10,400 nt of DNA from Nitrospinae bacterium CG11_big_fil_rev_8_21_14_0_20_56_8 (GCA_002796165.1 PCWF01000035.1:3758-14157), one strand, 5' to 3'; positions 1 to 6,903 are shown, numbered from the stretch's first letter. Notes: a model not told the origin generated them from the letters alone. Program-made: numbers and translations.

Positions 1-76
1 GCAATCCGACTTTTTCAGCAACCTGTTAGTAATCCTCATCCCCCTTCTTCTCCCGCCCGAACGTCCCAAGGCCCCC
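1..76. other. Window edge, non-coding tail behind the chemoreceptor gene
   Basis: These bases lie just downstream of the chemoreceptor stop codon on the minus strand. I see no gene and no hairpin followed by a T-run, so no intrinsic terminator can be called. The first 25 bases contain the motif GACTTTTTCAGCAACCTG (9-26). From memory it resembles a recurrent intergenic or element-end motif in deltaproteobacterial genomes. That is recollection only, and nothing else in the window repeats it. Confidence 0.3.
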
Positions 77-3000
77 TCAGAGAATCGAAGTGATCCCTTT
101 GCCGTGGAAGAAGGGACCATAAGCTTTATCCACGATCTTGATATGGTTATTTAACCAGTCTTTCAGAAAAATTAAAAGCTTATCGTCCACCTGGGATTTT
201 CCTCCCTTGTACTGGGCCACAAAATCCTGGACCTGGGACACGAGTTTTTTGTGGCGGCTGAGATGGTCGTCCATTTCCGGATATCCATGCTCGCGGAACA
301 GCCGTTCTTCGCAGGAAAAATGCGTCACCGTGTAATCGACGAGACCCGTGAGGATGGAATCTATGACCTCCTTTCCCTTGTTTTGATGTTTCGCCCGGTA
401 GAGCTTGTTGATGATGTGGAACAGGATTTTGTGTTGCCGGTCAAACTCGTCCATGCCCGTCGCGTAGCTTTGATCGAACCGGATAAACTCCTCGATGTCA
501 TCGGTGAATTTGAACTTGGCAACCAGGCTACTCAGTTTCTGGGCGATCCGGGACAACTCCTGCGAGGAAACCTGGGTATCGGTGGCGCCGCTGGTGGTGC
601 TTTGAGCGGCCGTCGCCACGCCGGTGATGTTCTGGGCAATTTCGCTGGAACCCCGCGCGGCCTCGGTGACGTTCCGGCCCATTTCATTGGTGGTGGCCGT
701 TTGCTCCTCGACGGCGCTGGCGATGGAGTTGGAGATATCGCTGATGTGGTTGATGACCGCGGAGATATCCTCGATCGCCGAGACGGCGCCCCGGCTGTCG
801 CTCTGGATCGCCTCGACTTTCCTGGAAATGTCCTCCGTCGCCTTGGAGGTTTCCTTGGCGAGTTCCTTGACCTCGTTGGCGACCACGGCGAATCCTTTGC
901 CGGCCTCCCCGGCGCGGGCGGCTTCGATGGTGGCGTTGAGGGCGAGAAGGTTGGTCTGTTCGGCGATGCCCGTGATGACCTTGATGACCTCGCCGATCTC
1001 GGCGCTACTGTTCCCCAGCCGGGAAACGATGGCATTGGTGTTGTCGGCGATCTTGACCGCATTGGCCGATACCTTCGCGGCCTCGTTGGAATTTTGCGCG
1101 ATGTCCCGGATACTGGCGCCCATTTCCTCGGTGCCCGTGGCCACGGTTTGAATGTTTTTGCTGACCTGTTCCGCGGCCGCCGAAACCACACCCGCCTGGG
1201 CCGCCGTCTCTTCGGCGTTGCCCGCCATCTGCTGGCTGACGGCGGTCAGTTCCTCCGAAGAGCTTGCCAGGTTCTGGGCCATGTGGGCGATTTCGGATAT
1301 ATCGTGTCGCAGGTCGGCCATGAATTTTTTAAGGCCCTCGCCCATGCTTCCCATAACGTCACTTCCTTCCACCGCGATGGGTTCCGTTAAGTCGCCCTTG
1401 CTGGCGGCCGTGATCGCTTCCAGGATATTGTGGACCTTGACGCGCTGTTCGTCCCCCTTGAGCCGTTCCCGTGCTTCCGCGTCCATGGCCTTGCGCGCGG
1501 TTTCCTCCAGCTCGGTGATCACTGCCCAGGTCACCATGGGGCCCAGGTAATTTTGATTCCGGTCGACGATGGCGATTACGTCGAGTTGGAGGGATTCCGG
1601 GCCTAGATGGATCTTCGCCCGATACGGAAGGTTTTTGGGATCGGATACGATGCGCCGAACCCCTTCCGGATTTTTATGGAAGAAATCCACCGTTTGTCCC
1701 ACCACCTCGCTGGACCTGCAGGGCAGGTACGACTCCAGCGTTTTGAGGGAATTGAGCGAACTGGAATTCATGTACCGGATTTTGAAACCGTCATTAGCGT
1801 CGGCCCACATGACGTTATTGGGGGAGCTTTCCGTGAATGCCTCCCGCAAGGCCATGCCTTTGTCGGCCTCGAGTTTGGCCTTGACCTGGACCAGCATTTC
1901 GGAGAGGGAGGTGTCGAAATCTCCCTTCATTCCGAATCCCTTCTTTGGGACGATGCCTTTGACCAGGTCGTCCGTGTGGACGAAAAACTTGTTCAGACTG
2001 TCCTTGAGGACATTGAACGATCGGGCGACGCGCCCCAATTCATCCTCGCGGGAGAGTAAAATGTCATTGGCCCGCTTGATGGTTCCGTCCGCCAGGCCCT
2101 CAAGACCGTCCGTGATCTGCAGGATGGGTCCGGCGAAGGATCGCGCCACCACAAAGCCGATGAAACAAATGACCACCGCAGAGGCCAGGATAAGAAGACT
2201 GATGTTGTTCTGGATCGAGATCAACTCCGCATTGACAACCGAATCGGGAGCGCGGACGAGCACCGACCAGTCCATCCCCGGAAAACCAAGGGCCCCCTTG
2301 AGATGGGCAAATCCCCCGGCCTGAACGATTTTTTTCCTTGCATGAGCGGAGTAAACAAACCCGGGTTCTCCCTGGAGCGCCATTTGCGCGGCCTTTACGC
2401 CCTTTTCAGCCAGGTTCAGTTTGAAGAGAACATCAAAATCATGTTTCACTTCCGTGCGGGTTCCCTTGCCATAGGCCGGATCAAAGTCGATGATGATTTC
2501 TCCCTGGTTGTTCAGCAGGGTCAATTCGGTGTCGCCCAGCCCGCGTTTTTCCAGACCCGACAACGCGTTGACGAAAATCTCCTCGACCAGGGAGAATTTG
2601 GCGAAATTGTGCCAGATGGCCATGAGGTTTCCATTCTCATCGTACACGGGGGCGGCGAAACCCAAGGCCAGGCCATCGTCGCCTGGGTATACTTTTTTGA
2701 CCTCCTCGTCGATATGCAGAGGAACCAGGGCTGTTCCCGTGAAGGCGCTGTCGCCCCCCACGTTCCCTTCCTGGCGGGTGTAAAACTTCTTGTTCATTAC
2801 GTCCTGAAACCAGGCGGCGTTTTTGTAATTGTTCTGGTACAGGCGCCCGGTCGAGATGTCTTTTCCGTTCTGATCCTTTGAATTGACCGCGATCACCCGC
2901 CCTTCAAGGTCTGTGAGCAGGGTCATGTAATAGATGTCGTAAGTGTCCACATAACGGTTCATGGCCGTGACGATCGGGCTGTCCTTCAGGTACCAGGCAT

Positions 3001-3244
3001 CCCGGTGGTGAAGCACCGTGTTGAGCCCGAAGGCCTGGACGTCGCCATACCGCTCGAACAGGCTACGGTCGATCTTGTCCCCGATTTCTTCAGCAACCGA
3101 TTGCAGATTGCCGGCGTTGATTTTTTTTATCGTCTTAAAGGACGAATGGGTAAATGAAAACACCACCAACAGCGGAACCAGCCCTACCAGGAGAAACAAA
3201 ATCACCTGCTTCCATTTAATGCTCAGCTTGCTCCAGGGGGTCAT
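77..3244 (-). CDS. Methyl-accepting chemotaxis protein with PAS and C-terminal bacteriohemerythrin domains
   Basis: A membrane chemoreceptor that should signal through CheW/CheA to the flagellar motor. Domain order: TM1 about residues 13-33; a large periplasmic sensor about 34-343, double-Cache-like in size and in motifs such as AAWFQDVM (143-150); TM2 about 347-368; HAMP about 369-421; a PAS-like domain about 467-577; a second HAMP-like stretch about 609-646; and a signalling coiled coil about 650-912, with the conserved hairpin tip EQTNLLALNATIEAARAGE at 762-780. Likely methylation segments surround NAEETAAQ (676-683) and VEEQTA (845-850). The C-terminal 135 residues form a hemerythrin domain with the full di-iron ligand set: H938, H975, E979, H994, H998, H1034 and D1039. 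This layout recalls DcrH of Desulfovibrio, whose C-terminal hemerythrin domain binds O2. The usual first tryptophan of the fold is Phe here. A GGGAG Shine-Dalgarno (complement of 3252-3256) sits 7 bases before the ATG. The ligand of the periplasmic sensor is unknown. Confidence 0.95.
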   Translation of the reverse strand: MTPWSKLSIKWKQVILFLLVGLVPLLVVFSFTHSSFKTIKKINAGNLQSVAEEIGDKIDRSLFERYGDVQAFGLNTVLHHRDAWYLKDSPIVTAMNRYVDTYDIYYMTLLTDLEGRVIAVNSKDQNGKDISTGRLYQNNYKNAAWFQDVMNKKFYTRQEGNVGGDSAFTGTALVPLHIDEEVKKVYPGDDGLALGFAAPVYDENGNLMAIWHNFAKFSLVEEIFVNALSGLEKRGLGDTELTLLNNQGEIIIDFDPAYGKGTRTEVKHDFDVLFKLNLAEKGVKAAQMALQGEPGFVYSAHARKKIVQAGGFAHLKGALGFPGMDWSVLVRAPDSVVNAELISIQNNISLLILASAVVICFIGFVVARSFAGPILQITDGLEGLADGTIKRANDILLSREDELGRVARSFNVLKDSLNKFFVHTDDLVKGIVPKKGFGMKGDFDTSLSEMLVQVKAKLEADKGMALREAFTESSPNNVMWADANDGFKIRYMNSSSLNSLKTLESYLPCRSSEVVGQTVDFFHKNPEGVRRIVSDPKNLPYRAKIHLGPESLQLDVIAIVDRNQNYLGPMVTWAVITELEETARKAMDAEARERLKGDEQRVKVHNILEAITAASKGDLTEPIAVEGSDVMGSMGEGLKKFMADLRHDISEIAHMAQNLASSSEELTAVSQQMAGNAEETAAQAGVVSAAAEQVSKNIQTVATGTEEMGASIRDIAQNSNEAAKVSANAVKIADNTNAIVSRLGNSSAEIGEVIKVITGIAEQTNLLALNATIEAARAGEAGKGFAVVANEVKELAKETSKATEDISRKVEAIQSDSRGAVSAIEDISAVINHISDISNSIASAVEEQTATTNEMGRNVTEAARGSSEIAQNITGVATAAQSTTSGATDTQVSSQELSRIAQKLSSLVAKFKFTDDIEEFIRFDQSYATGMDEFDRQHKILFHIINKLYRAKHQNKGKEVIDSILTGLVDYTVTHFSCEERLFREHGYPEMDDHLSRHKKLVSQVQDFVAQYKGGKSQVDDKLLIFLKDWLNNHIKIVDKAYGPFFHGKGITSIL

Positions 3245-3313
3245 ACACTCGCTCCCGATTTATGGTTAAAAAGTGGGGTGTCGATCGGCCATTCGCCAAA
3301 AATCTCATTTGCA

Positions 3314-3343
3314 TGTCATTTCGAGGAATCCTCCGGAAGATGG
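3314..3343 (+). repeat. Degenerate fragment of the dispersed TGTCATTCCGAGGA repeat (copy A)
   Basis: TGTCATTTCGAGGA at 3314-3327 differs at one base from the left end of the fuller repeat at 4523. After about 15 bases the similarity fades, so this looks like a decayed or partial copy. It lies in the 240-base gap between the DUF523 gene and the chemoreceptor. Confidence 0.45.
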
Positions 3344-3467
3344 CCTGCTCCTGCAATTTCCGATTAGGGGATTCTATGATAAGTTGCCCCCCGGGCATAG
3401 GACAAATTCCTACAAAACCGCCGGTTCCCGGATCAATCAACTTTTGGGCAAGGAGAGTGTTGCCTGT

Positions 3468-3499
3468 GGAAACCCGATTGGGGTTCAAACGGGGTTTCC
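3468..3499. repeat. Inverted repeat GGAAACCC / GGGTTTCC across the end of the DUF523 gene
   Basis: GGAAACCC (3468-3475) and GGGTTTCC (3492-3499) form a perfect 8-base stem around a 16-base loop, and the stop codon at 3485-3487 lies in the loop. No T-run follows on the minus strand, so it is not a canonical intrinsic terminator. It could still mark the 3' end of the transcript or stabilise it. Confidence 0.4.
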
Positions 3500-4447
3500 G
3501 GGAGAGAGTTTATTCGAGTGGGGGTTGAGGTAGAGTTGACCGGCAAGATACTGGATATCGAACCGGCGGACGTAACGGCGGACCAGAGTGAGAGGAACCG
3601 CGAGAGGGACTCGCTCTCGCCGATAGTCCTCGATGGCGGTGAGGATTTCCCGCTTGTCGTCCGGACCGAGGAGGCGTTTCAGAAATCCCATCATGTGAAG
3701 AAGCACGTCGGCGTTCTTTTTGGGGGTGGAGCGTCGCGCCAACCCCTCCAGATAGATTCGGGTATAGCGGTCTCTGAGGCCGGCGGGCCGATGCGCGGCG
3801 GCCCCGGCCACCAGCCGCCCCAATTCGGTGTAGTGTTTGCGGCTGTGCGCGAGCAGGAGGAACTTGCTGGCGGTATGAAAGGCCACCAGCGCGCCGCGCG
3901 AATAACCGGACCGAAACAGTCGGCGCAGGCGATGGAAGGCGAAAACGCGGACGATGAAATGTTCCCGTACCGCGGGATCGTTCAGCCGGTCCTCTTCCTC
4001 GGCCGGGATGCCGGAAAACCGTTCCCCTAACGCCGCGGCGAACAGCCCCGTTCCCTTCCCCCCCGCGGCCGTGCCCCGGTCCGTGTAGAGCGTCACCCCT
4101 TTCAGTCCGCAGGAAGGGGAATTCTTTTTAAAGATGTATCCGCACAGATCCAGGCGGGCCAACTCGTTCAGCCGGGTCCGGTTGTAACGCTCCAGCACCG
4201 GGGTCCAATCCCGGTTCGATTCCCTTCCCATCACCCGCACCGTGTTTCCCTGCCGGGCCAGATGCATCGGTTCGCGGGGAACCCCGAGTCCCGCCTCCAG
4301 TTCCGGGCAGGTGGGCACCCACTCGAAAAAGGGTCCGAGAGCGGTGGTGATGCAGGAATCGAGCTTGTGACCCCCGTCCCAGCGCACGTTCTCGCCCAGA
4401 AGACAACTGCTGATGCCCACACGGATCTTTTGCTTTGCGGCAGACAT
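3485..4447 (-). CDS. DUF523-DUF1722 protein, RudS-like tRNA 4-thiouridine desulfidase candidate
   Basis: Numbering is from the ATG at 4447 (320 residues). The N-terminal DUF523 domain (about 7-148) begins KIRVGISSCLLGENVRWDGG. It carries the conserved cysteines of the family: C15 in SSCLLG, C47 in the CPE motif with E49 next to it, and C113 in KKNSPSCG. In the DUF523 enzyme TudS, three such cysteines hold a [4Fe-4S] cluster used to remove sulfur from thiouracil. The C-terminal DUF1722 (YbgA-like, about 180-300) includes the characteristic HSRKHYTELGRLVAG. The two-domain fusion is the architecture reported for RudS, which converts 4-thiouridine in tRNA to uridine. Function here is inferred from the family. 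Another ATG lies at 4468 but lacks a Shine-Dalgarno. The ATG at 4447 has GGAG (complement of 4456-4459) 8 bases ahead, and the protein then starts where the family usually starts. The neighbours give no functional hint. Confidence 0.85.
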   Translation of the reverse strand: MSAAKQKIRVGISSCLLGENVRWDGGHKLDSCITTALGPFFEWVPTCPELEAGLGVPREPMHLARQGNTVRVMGRESNRDWTPVLERYNRTRLNELARLDLCGYIFKKNSPSCGLKGVTLYTDRGTAAGGKGTGLFAAALGERFSGIPAEEEDRLNDPAVREHFIVRVFAFHRLRRLFRSGYSRGALVAFHTASKFLLLAHSRKHYTELGRLVAGAAAHRPAGLRDRYTRIYLEGLARRSTPKKNADVLLHMMGFLKRLLGPDDKREILTAIEDYRRERVPLAVPLTLVRRYVRRFDIQYLAGQLYLNPHSNKLSPGNPV

Positions 4448-4469
4448 ACTTTCCGCTCCGGCCCTCATC

Positions 4470-4489
4470 CAGGGTTATTACAAACCCTG
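4470..4489. promoter_or_regulatory. Perfect inverted repeat upstream of the DUF523 gene, possible operator
   Basis: CAGGGTT (4470-4476) and AACCCTG (4483-4489) are perfect 7-base arms around ATTACA. The repeat sits 22 bases upstream of the preferred ATG at 4447. On the minus strand its centre reads TGTAAT, five of six matches to a -10 box, so a bound protein would block a promoter there. I see no convincing -35 at the right spacing, so the promoter itself is tentative. An RNA hairpin in the leader is the alternative. Confidence 0.35.
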
Positions 4490-4522
4490 CATTGGACCTT
4501 CTGTTTTGCGTTGTCTACGGAA

Positions 4523-4625
4523 TGTCATTCCGAGGAGCTTATGGCGACGAGGAATCTTGCCGGAAACCCTTGCCCGGCTTGATTTGGCAAATCAGGCCAG
4601 ATCCTTCGACAAGCTCAGGATGACA
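4523..4625 (+). repeat. MITE-like dispersed repeat, apparently complete (copy B)
   Basis: The element begins TGTCATTCCGAGGAG (4523-4537) and ends GCTCAGGATGACA (4613-4625), whose complement starts TGTCATCCTGAGC, so the ends are short imperfect inverted repeats. Inside is CGACGAGGAATCTTGC (4545-4560), shared with copy C. There is also a palindrome at 4576-4598, with 11 paired positions (one T-G wobble) around a single central base. It encodes no protein and fills most of the gap between the decarboxylase stop and the DUF523 gene. Such elements are common intergenic repeats in several environmental phyla (recollection). A second TGACA-like stretch follows at 4643-4648. Confidence 0.65.
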
Positions 4626-4660
4626 TTTAAAAGAGGCTCGAGATGACAAGGATAAAGGGT

Positions 4661-6220
4661 TCAGGATTTTTCGTCCGCGCGGGCGGCGGCCAGCGCCAGT
4701 TCCTCCCCCGTTCCCACTATGGTCTCGAACAGGGTGTCGAGGTCGCGTTCGGTCAGGTCGGGATTGATCACCACAAGCCTCAGCACCATCTCCCCGTTCA
4801 GGTGAGTGTAATTGATGAGAACCTTTCCCTCGGTCGCCAGCCGTTCCCGGAGCGCCAGGTTCAAACCGTTGAGGTCGGTCGCCCCTTCCGGCCGATAGCG
4901 GAAACAGGCGATGATCGACTGAACCGGCCGCATCAGCTCAAGCTGAGGGTGAGATGCGATCTTGTGCGTGGCGTAACCGGCCAGTTCGACCAGGCGGTCG
5001 ATCCGTTCCGCGTAACCGCGGTCGCCGATGCATTTCCAGGCCAGCCAGAGCTTCAGCGCGTCCACGCGCCGGGCGCATTGCAGGGACTTGGTTCCCAGAT
5101 CGAAATCGGCATTGTCGTAATCGTGGAACAGATAGTCCCCGCCTTCGCTGGAGCAGGCGTGGTACAGGATATCCCGGGACTGGGTGAGGAGCACGGAACA
5201 CATGAGCGGAATCCCCATCAGCTTGTGCGCGTCCCAGGTGAACGAGTCCGCGAGGTTGCAACCTTTGAGCAGATCCCGGTGCCGGGGGCTGAGCAGAAAA
5301 CCGCCGCCCAGGGAAGCGTCGACGTGGAACCAAAGACCATGTGTCTCGCAAATCCCGGCGATGGCCGGGAGCGGATCGAAGGAGCCCATTACGGTGGTTC
5401 CCGCCGTGGCTCCCACAAAGAACGGGGTTTTGCCGTTTTGCACCGCCTGGCGGATCTCCCCATCCAGCTCTTCCGGAATCATGCACCCCGCCCGGTCGCT
5501 CTTGACCAGAACGACGTTGTCCGAACCGATCCCGACTACGTTGGCGGCCTTGAAAAAGGAATAATGCGCCTGGTCCGACACGAAGATCACCATCGGGGAC
5601 CGCATGCGGATGCCCTTCGCCTTGATATCGGGAAACAGGTGATGCCGGGCACAAAGCAGGGCCACCAGGTTGGCGTTGCTCCCGCCCGTCACGATCAATC
5701 CGTTGCCGTTCTGGAATCCTGCCAGTTCCCCCATCCGGCGGACGACTTCCATTTCCACCAGGGTGGCGACGGGGGCCGTCTCGTAGGTGTACATGGATCC
5801 GTTCGTGGCGGCCGTCACGATTTCACCCAGGAAAGCCGGGAAATTGAACCCGGAAAAAAGCTGATTCATGAAGAACCGGTGTCCCGTGCGCACGCTGTAC
5901 TGGAGATAATCCTCGCACAGTTGGAGGAGTTGGCCCTCCGGGAGCCCCTCGGCCCCCAGGGTCAGGTCCATTTTTTGCCGGAGCGATTCCGGCGCCTGGT
6001 AATCCACCACCGGGGTACCCGGCCGACCCGCTTCCTCCAGGTAGCGAAACACCCGCCCTAACAGCCCAACCAGGATTTCCTGACGTTCTTTCATAAGAAT
6101 TTCGCGGAAAAACATTCCAAAAAAATAAACGGCGTGGCCGCGGCCGACCCCACCGCCCATGACCCGAAACCGATGCCTCCGGCCCGGGACCTCTTCCGAT
6201 TTCAGAAACCCGGATGTCAC
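4661..6220 (-). CDS. PLP-dependent group II amino acid decarboxylase (glutamate / cysteine-sulfinate / aspartate decarboxylase type)
   Basis: A cytosolic pyridoxal-phosphate enzyme that should release CO2 from an acidic amino acid to give GABA, beta-alanine, or hypotaurine. Numbering is from the GTG at 6220. Family motifs: HRFFMNQLFSG (114-124) and GSMYTYETAPV (141-151) near the substrate site; the phosphate-binding TGGSNAN (178-184); H219 in QAHY, which should stack on the PLP ring; HVDA (299-302) with D301 for the pyridine nitrogen; and DSFTWDAHK (325-333), where K333 forms the Schiff base. The pattern is closer to animal GAD/CSAD and bacterial PanP-type enzymes than to acid-resistance GadB. 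The substrate cannot be read from sequence. The core length fits the family. The GTG has GGAAG 8 bases upstream. The first 42 residues look atypical, and ATG at 6094 (MKERQEIL) matches the usual family start but lacks a Shine-Dalgarno, so the true start may be there. A perfect TATAAT lies upstream on this strand. Confidence 0.9.
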   Translation of the reverse strand: MTSGFLKSEEVPGRRHRFRVMGGGVGRGHAVYFFGMFFREILMKERQEILVGLLGRVFRYLEEAGRPGTPVVDYQAPESLRQKMDLTLGAEGLPEGQLLQLCEDYLQYSVRTGHRFFMNQLFSGFNFPAFLGEIVTAATNGSMYTYETAPVATLVEMEVVRRMGELAGFQNGNGLIVTGGSNANLVALLCARHHLFPDIKAKGIRMRSPMVIFVSDQAHYSFFKAANVVGIGSDNVVLVKSDRAGCMIPEELDGEIRQAVQNGKTPFFVGATAGTTVMGSFDPLPAIAGICETHGLWFHVDASLGGGFLLSPRHRDLLKGCNLADSFTWDAHKLMGIPLMCSVLLTQSRDILYHACSSEGGDYLFHDYDNADFDLGTKSLQCARRVDALKLWLAWKCIGDRGYAERIDRLVELAGYATHKIASHPQLELMRPVQSIIACFRYRPEGATDLNGLNLALRERLATEGKVLINYTHLNGEMVLRLVVINPDLTERDLDTLFETIVGTGEELALAAARADEKS

Positions 6221-6270
6221 GATTCAGGCTTCCGGATCACTTTTGTTTGGTTTATTCTATCAGATCCCGA

Positions 6271-6301
6271 TTGAAAGTGGCAGGATTCGGCAACATATTA
6301 T
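6271..6301 (+). promoter_or_regulatory. Candidate sigma70-type promoter for the small gene at 6336
   Basis: TTGAAA (6271-6276) matches five of six -35 bases and TATTAT (6296-6301) five of six -10 bases. The spacing of 19 is longer than ideal. The region is strikingly AT-rich against GC-rich flanks, as expected of a promoter gap. It overlaps the opposing decarboxylase promoter, so the two transcripts could interfere or share control. Confidence 0.4.
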
Positions 6302-6302
6302 A
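6297..6302 (-). promoter_or_regulatory. -10 box (TATAAT) of the decarboxylase promoter
   Basis: The complement of 6297-6302 is a perfect TATAAT. The -35 region 17-18 bases further upstream is weak. Transcription would begin near 6290, leaving about 70 bases of leader to the GTG at 6220, or nearly 200 to the ATG at 6094. A second, weaker -10 candidate (TAGAAT) lies about 45 bases further downstream on the same strand. Confidence 0.4.
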
Positions 6303-6335
6303 TTTGCTTTTTGAAGTTCTAAATTGAGGATTGTT

Positions 6336-6647
6336 ATGACCAGGCAACCCCACGCCATTTTACAGGCCATGGCCGACCAGATTCCCGAACCCTCCCGGGT
6401 CCGCCGGATGATCGACGCGGGCGAAGAACTGGAGGCGATCGCCCTCCAGGCCGGGCTGGAGAAAAAAAATCTCATCCGGTTGGAATCCGGCATGGAAGAA
6501 AACAGCGCCGAGCAAACCTGGCTGGAGGACCACGGCTATGAAGCGTGGCTCAAGGACGCCGATCGGGAGGAGCGGTTGCGGGTCATCGGTGCCCTGCAAA
6601 TGATCGTCGATATCTCCGGCGACCTCGATGAATTCACGGACGATTGA
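6336..6647 (+). CDS. Small acidic hypothetical protein with weak HTH-like segment
   Basis: A 103-residue protein I do not recognise. The ATG at 6336 has GAGGA (6326-6330) 5 bases upstream, a good ribosome site; a TTG at 6324 in the same frame would include that site and is unlikely. Residues about 26-52 (IDAGEELEAIALQAGLEKKN followed by LIRLESG) resemble the core of an XRE-type helix-turn-helix, in which 'lA..aGl....l.rlE.G' is typical. The match is partial and the rest of the domain is not obvious. The C-terminal half is very acidic (W62LEDHGYEAW to the ending DLDEFTDD) with no membrane segment or signal peptide. It is divergent from the decarboxylase with promoters overlapping, so a regulator of that gene is possible but unproven. 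Confidence 0.7.
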   Translation: MTRQPHAILQAMADQIPEPSRVRRMIDAGEELEAIALQAGLEKKNLIRLESGMEENSAEQTWLEDHGYEAWLKDADREERLRVIGALQMIVDISGDLDEFTDD

Positions 6648-6727
6648 CCGGTCCCCCCCTCGCCGCCGGCCACATCCGGAGGAGCACGGCCGAAACGTGA
6701 AGGACGCATGTTTCATTCCGAATCGGT

Positions 6728-6775
6728 GCAAGATTCCTCGCCACGGAGCCTGCCGAAGGGTTCCTCGGAATGACA
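6728..6775 (-). repeat. Dispersed TGTCATTCCGAGGA repeat, half copy (copy C)
   Basis: Read on the minus strand this starts TGTCATTCCGAGGA (complement of 6762-6775) and ends GCGAGGAATCTTGC (complement of 6728-6741). Both blocks occur in copy B in the same order, with a slightly longer and different middle here. The right half of copy B, with its palindrome and far end, is missing. It lies between two convergent genes. Confidence 0.6.
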
Positions 6776-6802
6776 ACGAATGAATTAAGCGATGGTCCGT
6801 TC

Positions 6803-6827
6803 TTTGCGCTCTTCGCGAGCATTGCGG
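6803..6827 (+). repeat. Degenerate tandem TTYGCG motif
   Basis: TTTGCG (6803-6808), TTCGCG (6812-6817) and TTGCGG (6822-6827) recur with a period of 9-10 bases, followed by TAAAAA. This resembles a widespread low-complexity intergenic repeat I recall from environmental bacteria ('CTTTGCG..CTTCGCG..'). It has no coding role that I can see. Confidence 0.35.
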
Positions 6828-6840
6828 TAAAAAGCGGTTA

Positions 6841-6880
6841 CTGCCAAGCCGGGGACGCGCAAAAAAAGTGGCGGTTTTTA
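6841..6880 (+). terminator. Weak candidate terminator for the small plus-strand gene
   Basis: CTGCCA (6841-6846) pairs with TGGCGG (6869-6874), with one wobble and one extra A-T pair outside, and TTTTTA (6875-6880) follows. The loop is long at 22 bases and the site is about 200 bases beyond the stop codon at 6647, with repeat copy C in between. No better terminator is visible for either of the convergent genes. Confidence 0.2.
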
Positions 6881-6903
6881 ATACTCAACTTCGGGAACCG
6901 GGT

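Noticed and set aside
251..1390. 379-codon open frame on the plus strand opposite the chemoreceptor signalling domain
   Set aside because: Rich in Gly, Asp and Arg with repetitive GD/DV composition, the usual mirror of Ala/Ser/Glu coiled-coil codons in a GC-rich gene.
3282..3310. Sigma28-like promoter for the chemoreceptor (GCCGATCG on the minus strand)
   Set aside because: The -10 half matches six of eight consensus bases, but the -35 half at the proper spacing matches only about four of eight, too weak to call.
3216..3488. 90-codon minus-strand frame between the DUF523 and chemoreceptor genes
   Set aside because: It overlaps both genes' ends and a dispersed repeat fragment, has no ribosome site I can support and no family resemblance.
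3464..3505. tRNA-like T-loop (GGTTCAAAC within GGGGTTCAAACGGGG)
   Set aside because: The flanking bases are GGGG on both sides and cannot pair as a T-stem, no acceptor or anticodon arm surrounds it, and it overlaps the 3' end of a coding gene.
4643..6061. Long open frame (472 codons) on the plus strand opposite the decarboxylase
   Set aside because: It is antisense to a gene with complete catalytic motifs, its composition (Arg/Gly/Gln/His-rich) is typical of a GC-biased shadow frame, and it has no recognisable motif.
6634..6822. 62-codon minus-strand frame in the convergent gap
   Set aside because: It is largely made of dispersed repeat copy C and has no ribosome site or recognisable motif.
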